The notes below the pieces were generated by a model. The model was not told the DNA's origin. It searched no databases and saw only the letters and a program-made list of their open reading frames with translations. Positions 13,401 to 23,898 of a stretch of 64,000 nt of DNA are shown here, piece after piece. Source of the DNA: Cladocopium goreaui. Lineage: Eukaryota > Sar > Dinophyceae > Suessiales > Symbiodiniaceae. Both the position numbers and the translations under genes were made by a program. Where the stretch lies: assembly GCA_947184155.2 (NCBI GenBank), contig CAMXCT020006745.1, positions 514,501-578,500 on the forward strand, read 5' to 3'. Numbering within the stretch: position 1 is the stretch's first letter; every line of letters begins with the position of its first letter.

Positions 13401-14175
13401 AGGGATTGGTAAATGTCCCATTTTGGGAATATTGGACATCACCTTATAGTAGCCATTATAGACCATATACCTAATGATTGGGTGATGTTCAATGGGGACA
13501 TTTAATGACCCATGTAAATGAGGAAAGATCTCATAGCCAGCAACAAAAAAAACGTGTAAAGTCGAGTTCATTTGTGATAATTTTGTTGATAGAGTATCAA
13601 CAAGAATAGCCAAGGCATGATCAAAACGAATTTACCGGTGCACTTGTGGCCAGTATGGGTGAAGAGTGTGGATCCATGGACTCCGCTTTTTTTTTCACCA
13701 TGAAATTTGGAAATACAAAAACTTTGATCTCTGATCTGCTAATAACATCAGTTTGCCATGTGGGGTTTGATCAAGCTTTGTCCAATGGGCTGTGAAGACA
13801 AGGGATGAACTGAACTGCATTGGGTTCCCCAGCTGCGTGCAGGAGGCTGCAGGCGCTTTTTGTACAGAAGACCTTGGAAAAGATGTGATTTTCCTGCCCA
13901 TCCACCAGGCTGCCTGGTTAGAAAAAAGCCAAGCCCAAGGTCACGCATACGTCCGCGAGATGTTAGCGCAGACCAGTTGGGCCTACTGCCAGGGCATCGC
14001 ACGGGCCATCCACATCTGGACAGGGGAAAATGTGGCGTGGCTGGCAACTGTGAAACAGCTGCATAGCCGCTTGCTGCAGTTTCAAGGAGGGAATTGTAGG
14101 ATCGAGTCCTACGAACCGCGATTTGTAGAGACTTCGGTCACCAGCCTTCTTTGGAAGGTCCTTTCTTGCGCGTGA
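7434..14175 (+). CDS. DUF1796-type putative papain-like cysteine peptidase, 8 exons, complete
   Basis: Exons are 7434-7493, 7989-8032, 9406-9438, 10201-10280, 11223-11312, 12179-12219, 12993-13082 and 13843-14175. They sum to 771 nt, or 256 aa plus stop, with every phase matching. The protein opens MATSRFVSLGTSCSVAA, giving the SLGxxC nucleophile region expected in this family, then GEAGPFDWLR (family PFDW motif), GYLLRTKFQDFFDTQYTS, SFWHHDVGDPEV with RRRIERFLSL, SLIFVRAVNSSEELLD and VRLAVLIDLQ, ending with a 110-residue exon carrying IFLPIHQAAW. Order and spacing fit the DUF1796 family as I remember it; peptidase activity there is predicted, not shown. Donors are GC (4), GA (2) and GT (1); every acceptor is AG|G. 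The start ATG gives a natural N-terminus just before FVSLG; an in-frame ATG at 7383 would add 17 residues. There is no signal peptide, so it is probably cytosolic. The introns hold copies of several inverted-repeat families. Confidence 0.85.
8075..8182. mobile_element. Family B element
   Basis: Ends ACTGGTTGGTGGTTTAG and ACCACCAACCAG; interior CATCCCGACTGACGAAC. It follows exon 2 of the DUF1796-type gene within about 45 nt. Confidence 0.75.
10730..10826. mobile_element. Family A element, right end eroded
   Basis: The left end TACCCTCTGGTAATGACTAA is intact; the right end reads TACCAGAGATTAGA and has diverged. It lies in intron 4 of the DUF1796-type gene. Confidence 0.65.
11345..11445. mobile_element. 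Family H inverted-repeat element
   Basis: Ends CAATGGATTGGTTCAAGGG and CCCTTAAACCAATCCAAT; the interior has ATCTATGGTTTCCTGT. Related copies lie at about 45508 and 53663. Confidence 0.65.
11459..11580. mobile_element. Family A element, divergent
   Basis: Ends TACCTGGCCTGGTAAAG and GTTTACCACAGGGTA, with the GGGTGATTTTC interior word. Diverged terminal repeats suggest an old copy. Confidence 0.55.
12542..12654. mobile_element. Family A element
   Basis: Ends TACCCTCTGATTATGAC and AATAACCAGATGGTA; lies in intron 6 of the DUF1796-type gene. Confidence 0.65.
13223..13314. mobile_element. Family A element, shortened
   Basis: Ends TACCTTCTGGTAATTTAAC and GTTTACCAGGCCGGGTA, about 90 bp; lies in intron 7 of the DUF1796-type gene. 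Confidence 0.6.
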
Positions 14176-14256
14176 AGTTTTCGAGAAAGTGGTGACAAAG
14201 AGCAGCCCAAGGGGAGTGGAAAGTGCGACTAAGGAGGTGTCATTTGTAATTATTCC

Positions 14257-14352
14257 AGATGCTCTATGCATGGAACATTTACCAACATTTATCCCAAAAA
14301 TTGCTCATTTTTGTTTTAATGAGTAACACAATATTCCATACATGGAGCATAT
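14257..14352. mobile_element. Family E hairpin element, divergent
   Basis: Left end AGATGCTCTATGCATGG, right end CCATACATGGAGCATAT; the interior CAACATTTATCCC resembles other members. Confidence 0.55.
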
Positions 14353-15094
14353 ATAAGAATATAGGACCTATCTGTTTCATCCGTGTCCTCATCGATAGCA
14401 CCATACATCACCATACCATGCAATGACTTGGAGGTTTTCATTTTGTTCACTAAAGAACGCTTGCCGTTTTAATCAATCACCCTGGATGTTTGCTAAGCTG
14501 GCACTTGTCACGCAAGAACGCTTGTCATATTAATCAATCACCCTGGATCTTTGCTTATTGTCACTTGTCATTCCTCACAGTTCCCTCGATCAGCACTTTA
14601 TGGTCGTTGTGTCATTCCGTCATTGTCATTCAGTCTGTTATTTGTTCATCCATTCAATTAAGAGCTTCAAGATACTGGATTTCGTAGGGTAACTTGTTTT
14701 TTCCGTTGTGCCTTGCGGCGGGGTGACTTCCGGTTGAAAGGGGTACGAAAGGTCTCTAGAACTCGTGCTTGATAGGAGACAACGTTGCTGACAACAACTT
14801 CTGTCAATTGATGTTTAGTTGAAGAATCACGGTGATTTATTAATATGTTTTAATATACCATAACATGTTATTGTTTTTTTGCATTGAATATTTGTATATA
14901 TATTTATATTGTTATTCATATTCCATCATATTGGGAACAATAATCCCAACTGACTTTCATATTTTTCAGAGGGATTGGAACCACCAACCAGTATGTATAT
15001 GTATATGTATATATATATCATATATATATATCATATACAGTATATATACATACATATATATATATATATATCCCATTGAATTAATATGAATATT

Positions 15095-15152
15095 CCATTA
15101 AATCCCATTAAATCCCATTAAATCCCATTAAATCCCATTAAATCCCATTAAT
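15095..15152. repeat. Tandem AATCCCATTA array
   Basis: Five exact 10-bp copies from 15101, plus a partial copy. It borders a TA microsatellite. Confidence 0.85.
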
Positions 15153-15684
15153 ATTATCCACTTATCATTGTATCTACCCTAGGGATTATCATTTTCCAAT
15201 TATCATTATGAGTATTGTCTGCTGACTGCTGGTTGGGAGGATTGCTATCCTTACTCCTGGTGGCGTTTGGAGGTGAGGAAAAATGTCCGTGGAAAGAATG
15301 GGGGCTTACTTTAAGGCTTGGTTTATTTCATGGAAAATCCCATTGAAATGGATTATCATATATATATACATAATAAATATATATATATATATATAATATA
15401 CATATATATATACACGCATATATTATATATATATATATGTATTTATCATATGTGTATATATATATATCATATGTAGTTGGTGATGGGGTGTATATAAAAG
15501 TGTGCATAGAGAATATACACCATATTATATATATATATCAGAATATTACACAATCTATAAGTGGGGTTACAGTTGGTAAATGTGGTTGTGGTTTTGCCAA
15601 AGCTGGGTCTGGATCTGACTCAGAGCTCCAAAGTCCTTCACCTTTCCGGAGTGAGATTTAAGATTATTGACATTATTGAAGCAT

Positions 15685-15789
15685 TACTGGTTGGTGGTTT
15701 CAAACATTGTTTATTTTCCATAATATATGGGACAATCCTTCCCATTGACTTTTATATTTTTTTCGGAGGGGTTGAAACCACCAACCAGA
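15685..15789. mobile_element. Family B element
   Basis: Ends ACTGGTTGGTGGTTTC and GAAACCACCAACCAG, interior CTTCCCATTGACTTTTATA. Confidence 0.75.
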
Positions 15790-15879
15790 TTATGAATTAC
15801 TATTTTCAACTGATATTGCAGCACAATGATTTTCTTAACGTGTTAGCAACATGTTGAAACGTTTGCTGGACCATTTTTG

Positions 15880-16021
15880 GGGAAATGTGCCCAAGAGACA
15901 TGTTTTTTTCAACCGGGAAATGTGCCCAAGAGACATGTTTTTTTCAACCGGGAAATGTGCCCAAGAAACATGTTTTTTCAACCGGGAAATGTGCCCAAGA
16001 GACATGTTTTTTTCAACCGGG
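15880..16021. repeat. 35-bp tandem array, four copies
   Basis: The unit begins GGGAAATGTGCCCAAGAGAC and ends CATGTTTTTTTCAACC. Copies differ only by the T-run length and one G-to-A change. It lies just upstream of the exon at 16106 and stays open in frames on both strands, which I regard as incidental. Confidence 0.9.
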
Positions 16022-16105
16022 TCCTTCAGATTCTTTGATCGTTCAGTATGTCTGATCAGGTGGAAGCTATTCGCAAGTAGCCTGAAAATCCCCAAATCCG
16101 TTCAG

Positions 16106-17480
16106 CACCGAGATTGTTCTGTTGGACCCTGAACAACTCATCAAGATCGGAGCGACATATCGCCATGGGATGCCATGGGCTCAGGCGCTTCCTGACTGGG
16201 CTGGTGGTGAACTTTTTTGTTTGGGTGCTCTACCCTGGAAGTACCTTGGAGACATCACATCCTGACATCGATCAGGGCCCCCGGCCACGAGAACGCGTTC
16301 AGTTGGTGCCTACATAACTCCAATGTCACGAACTGGTTTATGGTACGCAAATAACGAACTAGTTACTGGGGCTTATAATTATAAATCAACTAACATCACT
16401 GGGGGGCCTCACATTGTAGGAAACTGATGATAAATGGCTTTGGGGTATCCTTTCTCTTGGGAAATATGGCTTTGACAAAAAGGCTACGCCGCTACGTCCA
16501 ATGAGAATCATCATGAATCATTAAGCGGGCAAGTAACTAGCTGATGTTCCCTTGGCTCAAATTACGGTTACCGAGTTTTTTCTTTTGGGTGATATAAGTT
16601 TCATCATATCATACATATTGCATACATGTACATATATATATATATATTGACTGCGCACATTTGTGTATTACCTTTGTATTACATGTTCTGTATGATTCAT
16701 GTATATAATTAATATACAATAATATACACACATTAAATATCATTAAATATAATATACAGTATATATATATATCTAGTCAGATTAGTTTAGATTGGAGTAT
16801 ATAGACACAATGGATAGATATTAAATCTAGAATGGAAAGATAGAGAGAGCGAGAGAGAGAAACAAAAAAAACAAAAACAAAAACATATTTCAAGGTAGTT
16901 ATTTATTGCAGTCCCTTTTCCCGTTCATCTCAACCACACCCCAACATTTGGGCATGGTTTCGGGCCAGTTTCGGGGAACTTCAGTCCCCCAGGTACACCG
17001 AGTATCCGTCCCTGTACTGCGGGCCATGCAATGTGAATCGAGGTTCAGCAGCGAGTTTTTCGGTTGCCGCTAAACATGGGTAATGGCACTTAGCTGCTAT
17101 AGATACCATGCCATACGTTGTATCTTTGAACAGCGTGATTAAACAACGAAACACAATCATGTATCTATATATCTTGATATATCTTGATATTTGCGGCAAA
17201 GCCACAAATGAAGCCCAATGTTTGAAGGTCTTTTGAATAAACAAATGCACAATTGGTGAGATCAGGTATGGGCTTCATCGCTGTGTTTGCTGCACCCCTA
17301 AAATGACTCAAATACCCCAATGCGTAAGTAATGCAGTAAATACAACAATAAACCATCCCCAATCTTACCATAAATGGGTGGTAAGGGCCATCCGCAAATG
17401 GTAGGTTTATGGCCCTGGGTTTACCACATTAGTAATGTTTGGTTCTTCAAACAGCTCATGGAAGCGTCATTTAGAGGTTC
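16106..17480 (+). CDS. Exons of an unidentified gene (possible glycosyltransferase-like stretch)
   Basis: Exon 16106-16194 reads TEIVLLDPEQLIKIGATYRH then GMPWAQ, ending CAG|GCG. It may begin at TTCAG|C, an exception to the AG|G rule, because all three frames are closed just upstream. Exon 16993-17042 (AG|GTACACC to CGAG|GTTC) follows in phase and reads VHRVSVPVLRAMQCES; exon 17477 onward continues in phase with FSVLEAVGNLVM. The LLDPEQ and GMPWAQ words recall eukaryotic hydroxyproline or serine glycosyltransferase-like proteins, but spacing is shorter than I expect there, so no function is assigned. The donor at 16195 is followed at about 16310 by a Family F element, which occupies part of the intron. 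Confidence 0.4.
16310..16412. mobile_element. Family F element
   Basis: It shares GCAAATAACGAACTAGTT and CATCACTGGGGGGCCTCACA with 23899-24034. It lies about 115 nt after the donor at 16195. The left terminal repeat is degenerate. Confidence 0.65.
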
Positions 17481-17759
17481 AGTGTGCTGGAAGCCGTTGG
17501 GAACCTCGTGATGCAATCATGGACTGTCACAATCCTATAGAGGCCACAGAGAAAACCATTTGAAATAGTATGAACCTTTGCGTACATAATAAGATATATA
17601 TATATATAATTATATGCATAATATAACACGTGTGTATAGTATATAGTATAATTTACATATGTTCAATTAAATGTATAACATATATTTATATATATATGTG
17701 ATATGATATAGATACTAACATTGATTCATCGAGTTTGACCATGTTCGCCCACCACGCAG

Positions 17760-17845
17760 ATGCCTCGGTGAAACCAACCGATGCGGTGATTTTTCTCTAT
17801 GTGCACCGGGAGAGTAGCACCTTCAGGCCAGCTCCTATCGGGGAG
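17760..17845 (+). CDS. Candidate internal exon, unidentified
   Basis: This GC-rich patch after ACCACGCAG reads ASVKPTDAVIFLYVHRESST in the frame starting two bases in. It can end at TTCAG|GCC (17826, GC donor) or GGGGAG|GTG (17845, GT donor). The alternating hydrophobic run VIFLYV looks like a buried beta strand. Neighbouring candidate exons lie upstream (16993-17480) and downstream (18257-18312); the links between them could not be fixed by phase. Confidence 0.45.
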
Positions 17846-18046
17846 GTGGCCCCCCAACGATACAAACATAGGAATTTAACCCACAAAAAATTGGGATTTA
17901 TAGTGGATTTGTGATAGCTAAGTTGATTTATAAAAAGTTATAATAAACCAATTACTGTAGTGTAAGGGTTGGGTGTATGGTAGAGATATCGAAGCAGATC
18001 ATGGGGTGAATAAACCAACAAACATTTCACTGGGCATCGTCTCCTT
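17846..18046. mobile_element. Family F-like long element, eroded
   Basis: It contains GTGATAGCTAAGTTGATTTA on the left and ATAAACCAACAAACATTTCA then CTGGGCATCG on the right, with GGTAGAGATATCGAAG between. Similar word order recurs at about 8195-8345 and 29690-29880, so this is a ~150-200-bp relative of Family F. Confidence 0.5.
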
Positions 18047-18256
18047 GGGTATGTGAACAATGGGATGACTGTTCACCTGAGAGATGGTGAGTTCAAGCCT
18101 CCTCCAATGATTCCAAACATATCCGAACATGATTCCTTAAACTTTTGAAAAAAAAAAATGAAACACCTTATTTCTAGAAATTTCTAGACTCTAGACTCTA
18201 GACATTGAAAAGAAACACATATTTATGTAATGTCTAGAATTGTCAACACCCCTTGA

Positions 18257-18312
18257 AGAATGGGAGGCATGCCATCGAAGCAGCTGCCTCCTCTTGGAAG
18301 TGAACTGGACCC
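18257..18312 (+). CDS. Candidate exon, frame ambiguous
   Basis: A GC-rich patch begins at GGGAG|GCATGCC and could end near GGCGAG|GGGC. All three frames are partly open: one gives HAIEAAASSWK with an immediate stop, one MPSKQLPPLGSELDPAR, one ACHRSSCLLLEVNWTRR. Composition supports coding; the frame and partner exons are undecided. Confidence 0.3.
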
Positions 18313-18657
18313 GGCGAGGGGCTGGATGATCCGTGGAACTTACTGATTTCATGGGATATCCGAATGTCCCTGGTTGATTGGTTATTCTTGGGAGTTATAC
18401 TACCAAAGTTATTGGAGATTACCAAAGTTATTTAGGAGATTACCAAAGGTAACCCATAGTACGGGAACCGTTTTCAACCAACTAATAGAATGAGATGGGA
18501 TAGGGGTATTCTATATTGGTTCAGCTGGGTATATGAACTACCGAGAGGTCCAGAATCACGGTGATATTTATAGGATATGGTTGGCTAAAGGCCATGACAC
18601 CCTGTGGTGGATTCAGCAACTAAGAGCGGTGGATGTCACTCTTCAACATGTTGATAA

Positions 18658-18772
18658 ATCTGGGTAAATGATAACGACCTCACTGCAACCGAAACCTGGA
18701 ATCATGGTTAATAAGGGAAATCATCCCCAAATGGCCTCAATTCAGGTGAGTGAAATATTATAATTTACCCAA
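18658..18772. mobile_element. Family C element
   Basis: Left end TCTGGGTAAATGATAACG with CGACCTCACTGCAACCG; right end GAAATATTATAATTTACCCA. A close relative of the copies at 372 and 48109. Confidence 0.75.
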
Positions 18773-19146
18773 ATAAATAATGGGTTTTATGGTGGGTGTT
18801 ATGATGGGTTTTATGTGGTATTGATGGCTGTGAGCCATCGATTTTTGTCGCAAACAGATTGGTTGGGTCGGTTGACCAAAGGCTGGCTGTTCCACAAAGC
18901 AGCTGGGTCAGTAGACCTTGGTGGGATGTGGGCAACCCAATAATGAACCTTCTTTTGGGCATGCATATACCGCCCATTTATGCTGATTTTGGGAATGATT
19001 TCCTGGTTTACCACATGAACCATTTTCCACCGTGAAACCAGCCATTTTCCACCATGAAACCAGCCATTTGAAGTACTTTTTGGAAGGACATCTTTGGGCC
19101 CCTTTCGGGCCAGCGCCGAGCCGAAAATCGTTGAAAATCCTCCCAG

Positions 19147-19583
19147 GTATTGCTGCAGCCCCGGTGTCCTACAAGGTCCCTTTGATTTCAGGCCATGACT
19201 GGGTGAGTTTGGACAAGGGCAAACGTTGGCTAAAACGTTGGTAGGTCCCACAGGAGCTTTCAAGAAAAAGGTGAGTTGGGTATGGGTGAAAAATGCTTGG
19301 GTCATCAATGGAAACACACCATTTTGGTGTATGTTGGTCATATGTTTCTTCAAGTTTGAATCTTACCCTCCAGATCCCTCCAACTCGCATGGATCGCACG
19401 GAAACCATGGATCTGTCAATATAGTTTTGTTGTATGCTTGGAGAGGAAACCATCCTTTTTTGGGGGGTCAACGTTTTTGACAGCTGCACAGCTGTTTGGG
19501 GCGGCAGGTGCGAGGTGTGTCATGTCAGCACTCGCACTGCAGCGGATTTTGCTGCGCACAACGCCTGGGAACCGATCGATTGA
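19147..19583 (+). CDS. Two exons ending a gene with a C-x2-C-x12-H motif
   Basis: Exon 19147-19175 (CCCAG|GT to TACAAG|GTC) reads IAAAPVSYK in one frame. The terminal exon 19508-19583, starting GGCAG|G in phase 2, reads CEVCHVSTRTAADFAAHNAW then EPID and stops at TGA. Cys-x2-Cys followed 12 residues later by His is the first three-quarters of a C2H2 or U1-type zinc finger. The expected second His is absent before the stop, so this is either a truncated finger or a chance arrangement. Joining the two exons is inference; the earlier exons of this gene are probably among those between 16.1 and 18.3 kb. Confidence 0.4.
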
Positions 19584-20280
19584 ACGTGAATAAGATGGGT
19601 GGTGATAGACTATCCAGTAGCGAATGGATCGAGCAAAGAAGCTATGGCATCTATGGGCATCCATATTCCCAAATTGGGGAGCCAGTTGGAGTTACAATCA
19701 GAGTTTCCCAACCACATGAAAGCAGGAATAATGTGGTAAACCTATACCAAAATGGGAAAAAAAACAGCACCGCGCTGTTCAAGTTGTGATTTACCTCAAG
19801 TGGTAAAGTGATGCACTTGTGCTTGTTTGGCTTCCTACTTGGATTTGGTTGAAAATTGAAAATGGGGTGTATGTTGTGAAATGATCATAAACCATCGGAT
19901 TTTTGGGGTAATCTACTTTTTGACAGACCTCATATTCACCCGAAAAAAAAATCGAAGGGTGTCCTACACTGTGGGGTTCAGATGATGTTAAGCCCATGGC
20001 CCATGGGTCAATAGGTGAGTTTTGTGAGGTTCCTTGCTTGATCCTGGCGGGTGGCAATGGTGGTGTTTGAAACCGTCCGAAGATGGTCAGTACTGTGTAA
20101 GGGGAATTATCCCACGATAGCCTTATATTCAGATTAGTGGATTAATTATTGTAATTTGCCCATATAGATATAGCTAATATAGCTGATCTCCAATGTCCAA
20201 AGATCACAATCATTGGCTTCATGTTTTTGTTCTCTTTTTTGTGGGTGAATATCCTTTGGTTATCCATTCGATTGTTTGGG

Positions 20281-20535
20281 ATTAGTATCCATTAATAACC
20301 ATTAATATCCATTCATAACCATTGAAAAGCATTAATAACAATTGAAACCATTAATAACCATTAATATCCATTAATATCCATTAATAACCATTCATATCCA
20401 TTAATATCCATTAATAACCATTAATAACCATTAATAACCATTGAAAAAAAAACATAATAACCATTAATATCCATTAATCACCATTAAAAACCATTGATAA
20501 CCATTAATAACCATTAATAACCATTAATAATGATA
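20281..20535. repeat. CCATTAATA-type short array
   Basis: About 250 bp of interleaved CCATTAATAA, CCATTAATAT and CCATTGAAAA words with a period near 10-12. Confidence 0.85.
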
Positions 20536-20726
20536 GTAATATATGATAGTGGATATTAACACTAGTAATCATAGTTCTACTATTATCGATAAATATAACA
20601 AAAAAGGACTACAACATCAACACCAACACCAGGACCGACATCAATCGCAACATTTCCAGTCGATGCACTTTCCAGTCTGCTTTTTGATTTGTTTCCAGCA
20701 CTTCCCCGGCCCCGAGGCAGGAAAGA

Positions 20727-20827
20727 TGCATCGGAAACGCGTGGCTTTGGAGGAGCATTGGGAAGTCTTGGAGCCTCAGAGACTAGGGACCGGAGGGACC
20801 CGCTGTTGGGTCGTAGGATGTGGTAGC
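20727..20827 (+). CDS. Candidate terminal exon, frame ambiguous
   Basis: A GC-rich patch starts after GAGGCAG|G. In phase 2 it reads KDASETRGFGGALGSLGASE then TRDRRDPLLGRRMW and stops at TAG, a plausible basic C-terminal tail. Another frame (MHRKRVALEEHWEVLEPQRL) is also open. No family is recognised. It follows the ACCATTAATA-type array by about 200 nt. Confidence 0.35.
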
Positions 20828-21092
20828 TTCTGTGGATACATTGGCAAAGAATTATTAAATACCACAAAAGGGTTCATACCTTTTGATATAATTATAGTAT
20901 CCTTCATTTGATATTGGTATTGTTATCCTTCATTGGTATTATATATTTATACTTATTATACATACCACCAAGAAGGATTCAATAAGGACCGCCAAAATGA
21001 AAATAAACCAGGGGGGTCCGAAGGCTTTTTTGAATGGAGTTGATATTAAGGGGAAGGGATTACTATACTTTATTGTACCATGCAAAGATGAG

Positions 21093-21164
21093 GCTGCCCA
21101 AATTGATGGTGGTGGTGGTGATGGTGGTGAATTTGAGGCGACATTGTCGAAGAAGTTTGACTGA
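21093..21164 (+). CDS. Candidate terminal exon with a glycine-rich acidic tail
   Basis: After AAGATGAG|GCT this frame reads AAQIDGGGGDGGEFEATLSK then KFD and stops at TGA. The AG|G border and clean stop support a last exon; the GGT repeats could also be a simple microsatellite that happens to be open. The product is unknown. Confidence 0.35.
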   Translation, partial: AAQIDGGGGDGGEFEATLSKKFD

Positions 21165-21710
21165 CGTTTATCATCGATATACCCATTCCAGCATCGCCAA
21201 GACATGCAGCGTTTGGAAAGGAACTTCATGTCAAAAGATGATACGGCAAGTCGACTATTCATCTGTGTTGACCACGCATATGTCCACAGCTGAAGGATTT
21301 GACCGTCCGTCTAAGACCCAAACGTGCAACAACATGAACCGGAGCAAATTTCATATAGCCTCTCCAAATCTAAAGTTCTAAAGAGCTTTGAGCCCCACAA
21401 CCAGTTCTTGCTGGCATCAAAGCAGGTAGGTGTATGGTGGAAAGTGGAACAGTTTGCACCGTAGAAGTGGACGATCGAACACCAGGAAAAAGGGAAGGGA
21501 CGTCCGTTTTTGACTATGACCAAAGGATTGTGACTTCAGGCAGTGTTCTCGAAAAAAATTGGGTTCTAGGATGTTCATGCGAAACAATGGCAGGGAACAC
21601 CCAATTTGGGTGAGTAAAAACATGTCAACAACCCATCATTTCCTGAAAGTCTTCACTGAAATCATCGCAGGACTTCCCAGGAATTGGTGAAAGGGAAGCT
21701 CTACACTTTA

Positions 21711-21814
21711 TACCCTCTGGTAATTTAACATAGCTATGGAAAATCACCATGATTAATGGGAAAATCCACTATAAATGGTCATTTTCAATAGCTATGTTAA
21801 ATTACCAGAGAGTA
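21711..21814. mobile_element. Family A element, near-perfect copy
   Basis: Ends TACCCTCTGGTAATTTAAC and TTAAATTACCAGAGAGTA. Nearly identical in interior to 1786-1889. Confidence 0.85.
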
Positions 21815-21944
21815 CCCACCATCTGCTTGTCGAAATCCAGTCCTGTAGATTTCTGCGAAGCCAGTGCGCATTGGGCCTGAGGCCGCCCTCAACGCCTCCC
21901 GTGGTCGATTGATGGAAGTGACCTGCAACTCGTTTTTTTCGCAG

Positions 21945-22145
21945 ACGGGGCGGACACCTGGGATGGTGAGCTTTGTGAAGCATTGTGAAGTGGGGCATTT
22001 CATGGAGAAATGATGAGAAAATTTATGATGTTTGTGTTTCAATTTTCTTTCCAGGTCATTTCACGATTGTTTGCACCAAGGCAATCTACATGGAGAAGGA
22101 AAAGACCACAAGGACCTGCGCGGATGGCTGTGAAGCAGACACGAG
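21945..22145 (+). CDS. Two linked exons of an unidentified cysteine-containing protein
   Basis: Exon 21945-21968 reads GADTWD and ends before a canonical GTGAGC donor. An 87-nt intron ending TTCCAG follows, and the next exon (from 22056) continues in phase with GHFTIVCTKAIYMEKEKTTR then TCADGCEADTSW. Both borders are orthodox and the phase fits. Four closely spaced residues (C..C.D..C.A pattern) suggest a small disulphide or metal site, but no family is recognised. A Family A element begins at about 22154, right after the second exon, so its donor lies close to the element. Confidence 0.5.
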
Positions 22146-22153
22146 TTGGAACC

Positions 22154-22264
22154 TAACATCTGGTTATGACTAACAGTTCGCCATGGAAAATCCACCCATT
22201 TTTAGTAGGTAAACCATCTATAAATGGGCCATTTTCCATGGCTATGTTAAATAACCGGAGGGTA
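22154..22264. mobile_element. Family A element
   Basis: Ends ACATCTGGTTATGAC and AATAACCGGAGGGTA; begins directly after the candidate exon at 22056. Confidence 0.6.
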
Positions 22265-22775
22265 AATATCAGTGAATCTAAATCGATGTTGATTTGATAT
22301 ATGAGTGTTTTCCGATTGATCAAGAGATCATGGCCATGGGAATCTTTTGAACATGAAGGGCCCCAGTCTACATGAGTTCCCCGCAGTTCCTCGGGATGAT
22401 GCTGATCGAGAATCAAAACCTATGAAATTCCATATGTGCAATGGTCAAAAGACGCTATGAAAGGCTTCAATTACGATCCGCCATCACTACTCAAAACATG
22501 TGATTTACTGTGTGTAGCGATAGGGGGCCTTGTGTAGCGATACCTCTTTTTAGACTTTGTTTATGATTGAGCCTTCCTGTTGGGCGCATGACTTTCCAAT
22601 CTTTTGATGTCAGAGTGCGACACTGCAGCAGTCGCAGTGGGCTGGTCTTCCTGGGTAGTTGCAAGATGGCCTGTCGTCAAGTATATATGAGATAGTTACA
22701 TTAAACAATGTTGATATATTTGGGTATGTTGATCTATAAGGTATGCAAGAAACTAATTCATAACGCATCATGAGC

Positions 22776-22832
22776 TTGATGATGGTGATGATGCTGATGA
22801 TGATGGTGATGGTGATGGTGATGATGTTGATT
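22776..22832. repeat. GAT/GGT trinucleotide array
   Basis: A run of GATGATGGTGAT-type triplets. In one frame it would encode an acidic tail (DDGDDADDDGDGDGDD) ending at TGA after SDSDRAEIC. It could be a real last exon, but simple-repeat origin is as likely. Confidence 0.6.
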
Positions 22833-23101
22833 CAGATAGTGACCGTGCTGAGATATGTTGAAAAAGCATCCTTGTGCGGTCACGGACGCTTCTCCAAAGC
22901 CACTGTCCAGGAGTAGAATTGCAACATAAATTCTTGTCAGAATTTCGTGTCACTTGAAACATACCCCTGAGATCACACATTTTCTGGTCCCCGTAGCGAT
23001 GCCCGAAGCGATACCCCTCGATACCCAGAGCGATACCTGAAATCCATGAAGTTAGGGAGTACCCCACATGGTCACTTGAAACTATACAACTTGTTTTCTA
23101 T

Positions 23102-23419
23102 TTGCACACGTCAGTAGCTTCTAGAGTTTTGCCGCGTTCCAAAGAGACGCTCACAGGCATTCGCAATTTGCTCAGCGATTTGTTCACATGTCTACCTGTT
23201 AGGGAGAAGTTGCCGATTCATTGTGGCGTGGTATTAGGTTGCAAAGGAGGCGGGGTGAAGAAAGAAGGGCGCCGGAAACAAGGCAGCACAGGCAAGACAC
23301 GCCAAGACAAGCCAACACAAGCCAAGGGCAGCCTCCGAGGTCAGATGACCTGCAGTGAGTCCGGCTGGTGTCTAACTGAAGCTGTCGACGTCAGCCTTGG
23401 TGATCACGTAAAAGTTTGA
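23102..23419 (+). CDS. Long open frame, possible exon(s), unidentified
   Basis: This is one of the longest uninterrupted + strand frames outside the named genes (105 codons). It contains SRVLPRSKETLTGIRNLLSD and a basic stretch GGGVKKEGRRKQGSTGKTRQ, and ends at TGA. Codon use is moderately GC-ending. It may cover one real exon plus flanking intron. No domain is recognised. It is followed at 23899 by a Family F element. Confidence 0.35.
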   Translation: MHTSVASRVLPRSKETLTGIRNLLSDLFTCLPVREKLPIHCGVVLGCKGGGVKKEGRRKQGSTGKTRQDKPTQAKGSLRGQMTCSESGWCLTEAVDVSLGDHVKV

Positions 23420-23898
23420 ATTTCCCTGGAGATACCATCGCAAGGGGAATAAAAATCCGATTCTTCATCTGGATCTGGATCCTCCTCTTCTAGCAGCGAT
23501 TCTGCCTAGTTGGTGAAAAGGGTGCTGGGACTGTGTGTCGCGATAGGGGGCCTTGTGAAGCGATGCCATGACCTCACCACATGAATTGAGTTTTGACCGT
23601 CGCACATATGAAATCCCTATTCCGGCAGTTCACATCCAGAAGTCCCAGCAGTTGGGGTTTTCACAGGGGATTCCATGGATGACTTCACCATAGCCATGTT
23701 TAGCCGCTAAGCCTCAGGACGTGTCTACGGTGTCTGCAATGGTCTTGTTGGCATCCAGACTGTTCTGGTGTGGAGCTTGGTGGAGGATTATATGTCATGT
23801 AATGTGTTTGTGTTCTCCATGAATGCATGGAAAATTGTGTTTTTGTACCTTTCTGGTACGCTGGCCGCAGCTGGTGCCTTACCATACCTTAATAGATA

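Larger units (their letters stand above)
14176..16105. other. Intergenic stretch with repeats, no supported gene
   Basis: I see no exon with clean borders here. The stretch holds a degenerate palindromic element (14257-14352), a near-duplicated pair of about 70 nt around 14455-14575 sharing the words CAAGAACGCTTG and ATCAATCACCCTGGAT, a partial Family B element ending near 14991, TA-rich runs, an AATCCCATTA array, a full Family B element (15685-15789) and a 35-bp tandem array (15880-16021). A short open frame around 15560-15660 has no splice support. Confidence 0.6.

Noticed and set aside
16993..17080. Alternative frame YTEYPSLYCGPCNVNRGS as a zinc finger
   Set aside because: Joining by phase to the exons on both sides favours the frame VHRVSVPVLRAMQCES; the finger-like frame lacks the His ligands.
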